5,490 bases of DNA from Bacillota bacterium (GTDB taxonomy: Bacteria; Bacillota_A; Clostridia; Peptostreptococcales; Anaerovoracaceae): positions 1-5,490 of the forward strand of contig JAFRWH010000205.1 of assembly GCA_017438085.1 (NCBI GenBank). Reading direction: 5' to 3'. Shown one piece after another: positions 4,701 to 5,490 of the stretch (position 1 is its first letter; each line of letters begins with the position of its first letter). The notes under the pieces are model-generated. The model did not search any database, was not told where the DNA came from, and worked only from the letters and a program-made list of their open reading frames with translations. Both the position numbers and the translations under genes were made by a program.

Positions 4701-5490
4701 CTACTCCTGACTGATCTCAACGCCGCTGGAGACTCTGAGATCCTTTACAGTCCACTGGACTTCATCGATTGCAGATATTTTTGAAAGAGCTCTGTAACTG
4801 AGATCCTTCTGGTGCAGCAGCAGGCAGGTGGAACCGGATCCGCTTATGAACATGACGCCTCCGGTGTCGCTTTCCACAAGCTCTTTCATATTATCATAAC
4901 CCTTTATGAGCTCTCTGCGGTAGGGCTCGTGAATGTAATCCTTGCCCACAGAGCGCAGCAGCTCCATGTCTCCGTTGGAAAGGGCGGAGCAGAGCAGCAT
5001 AAGATTTGATGAATTTCTTACTACTATATCTCTTGAATAGCTTCCCGGAAGCACGCTCCTTGCAAGCTCCGTGCTGACCTCAAAGTCGGGTATGAGGGCT
5101 GTGAATTTGTAGCTCTCATGCAGGGGAAACTGCCTGCAGACAAATCTTCCTCCTGCGAGCGCTGCGGCGGTAAGACCTCCGAATATGCAGGGAGCTACGT
5201 TGTCCGGATGGCCTTCCATTTTTGCTGCAAGCTGGAAGAGATCCTCTAAGCTCAGTGGTTCTCCGTGAAGCTTGTTGGCGGCTATTATGCCGGCGCAGAG
5301 CAGGGCGGAGCTTGAACCGAGGCCGCGGCTTACGGGGATGTCGCAGTCAAAATCCACAAAAATGTTCTCCGGCTTTGCCCCTATCTCATTGCAGGCTGCC
5401 CTGTAAGCCTGGAGGAACATGTTGTTATCATTGTCGAAGCGTTCCTCGACGCCCTTAAGTATGGTCTTATCGGAAAACTCCACCTTGAAG
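4701..5490 (-). CDS. thrB: homoserine kinase, N-terminus outside window
   Basis: The frame is open to the right edge, so roughly the first 40 residues, including the PATSANLGPGFD motif of this family, are not visible; about 262 of around 300 residues are seen. The enzyme phosphorylates L-homoserine with ATP to O-phosphohomoserine, the substrate of threonine synthase, in the cytoplasm. The GHMP-kinase ATP loop is PVSRGLGSSSA. It is followed by EGHPDNVAPCIFGGL and HEPYRRELI, both characteristic of homoserine kinase, and the C-terminal glycine-rich motif GGVMFISGSGSTCLLL. Another GHMP kinase is possible in principle, but the HEPYR element and the adjacent ACT-domain gene favour ThrB. It is the first visible gene of a minus-strand operon with the ACT and VOC genes; hom or thrC would be expected just beyond the edge. 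The GTG near the edge (5483) is internal, not the start. Confidence 0.92.
   Translation of the reverse strand, partial: FKVEFSDKTILKGVEERFDNDNNMFLQAYRAACNEIGAKPENIFVDFDCDIPVSRGLGSSSALLCAGIIAANKLHGEPLSLEDLFQLAAKMEGHPDNVAPCIFGGLTAAALAGGRFVCRQFPLHESYKFTALIPDFEVSTELARSVLPGSYSRDIVVRNSSNLMLLCSALSNGDMELLRSVGKDYIHEPYRRELIKGYDNMKELVESDTGGVMFISGSGSTCLLLHQKDLSYRALSKISAIDEVQWTVKDLRVSSGVEISQE
4704..4708 (-). promoter_or_regulatory. ribosome binding site of the ACT gene inside the end of thrB
   Basis: AGGAG on the minus strand overlaps the last codons of thrB and lies 10 bases before the ATG at 4693. It decides between that ATG and the TTG at 4720 and ties translation of the ACT gene closely to thrB. Confidence 0.65.

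Overview
The window looks like chromosomal DNA of a Gram-positive, low-to-moderate GC anaerobe. A member of the Clostridia (Oscillospiraceae/Lachnospiraceae-like) is my best guess. The reasons are Bacillota-type Shine-Dalgarno sites (AAGGAGG), consensus housekeeping promoters, a Bacillota-type TmcAL, a four-cysteine L32, and an ACT-domain protein of the PheB/UPF0735 family beside homoserine kinase. The genus is not determined. Base and codon use look even across the window, and I see no insertion sequence, phage gene, CRISPR array, tRNA or rRNA.

Left part (2-2203, plus strand): the C-terminal two thirds of tmcAL (tRNA-Met cytidine acetate ligase), then a complete acetate kinase gene (ackA), then rpmF (ribosomal protein bL32, 59 residues), which has its own near-perfect promoter and a strong rho-independent terminator. 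This is a reduced version of a common Bacillota neighbourhood (tmcAL or pta/ackA, a DUF177/YceD gene, rpmF, plsX). The DUF177 gene usually found just before rpmF is absent here, and plsX does not follow.

Middle part (2204-3874, plus strand): after the terminator, an extended -10 promoter precedes a gene for an exported or membrane-anchored phosphatidylinositol-specific phospholipase C-like protein with both catalytic histidines. A small flavodoxin-like gene follows 50 bases later, behind a short perfect inverted repeat.

Right part (3882-5490, minus strand): a compact operon read right to left, consisting of homoserine kinase (thrB, its N-terminus outside the window), an ACT-domain protein of the PheB family, and a small VOC (glyoxalase-fold) protein. 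The spacing is 7 bases and then a 4-base ATGA overlap. It meets the flavodoxin gene tail to tail with 7 bases between the stop codons and no visible terminator.

How they work together: AckA releases acetate with ATP formation, and TmcAL uses acetate and ATP to modify the elongator tRNA-Met anticodon, so the first two genes share a metabolite. thrB and the ACT protein point to threonine-branch amino-acid synthesis with a likely amino-acid-sensing regulator. The phospholipase and flavodoxin have no obvious link to their neighbours. No wholly new system is evident. The most notable points are the missing DUF177/plsX partners, the phospholipase in that position, and the coupled thrB-ACT-VOC unit.
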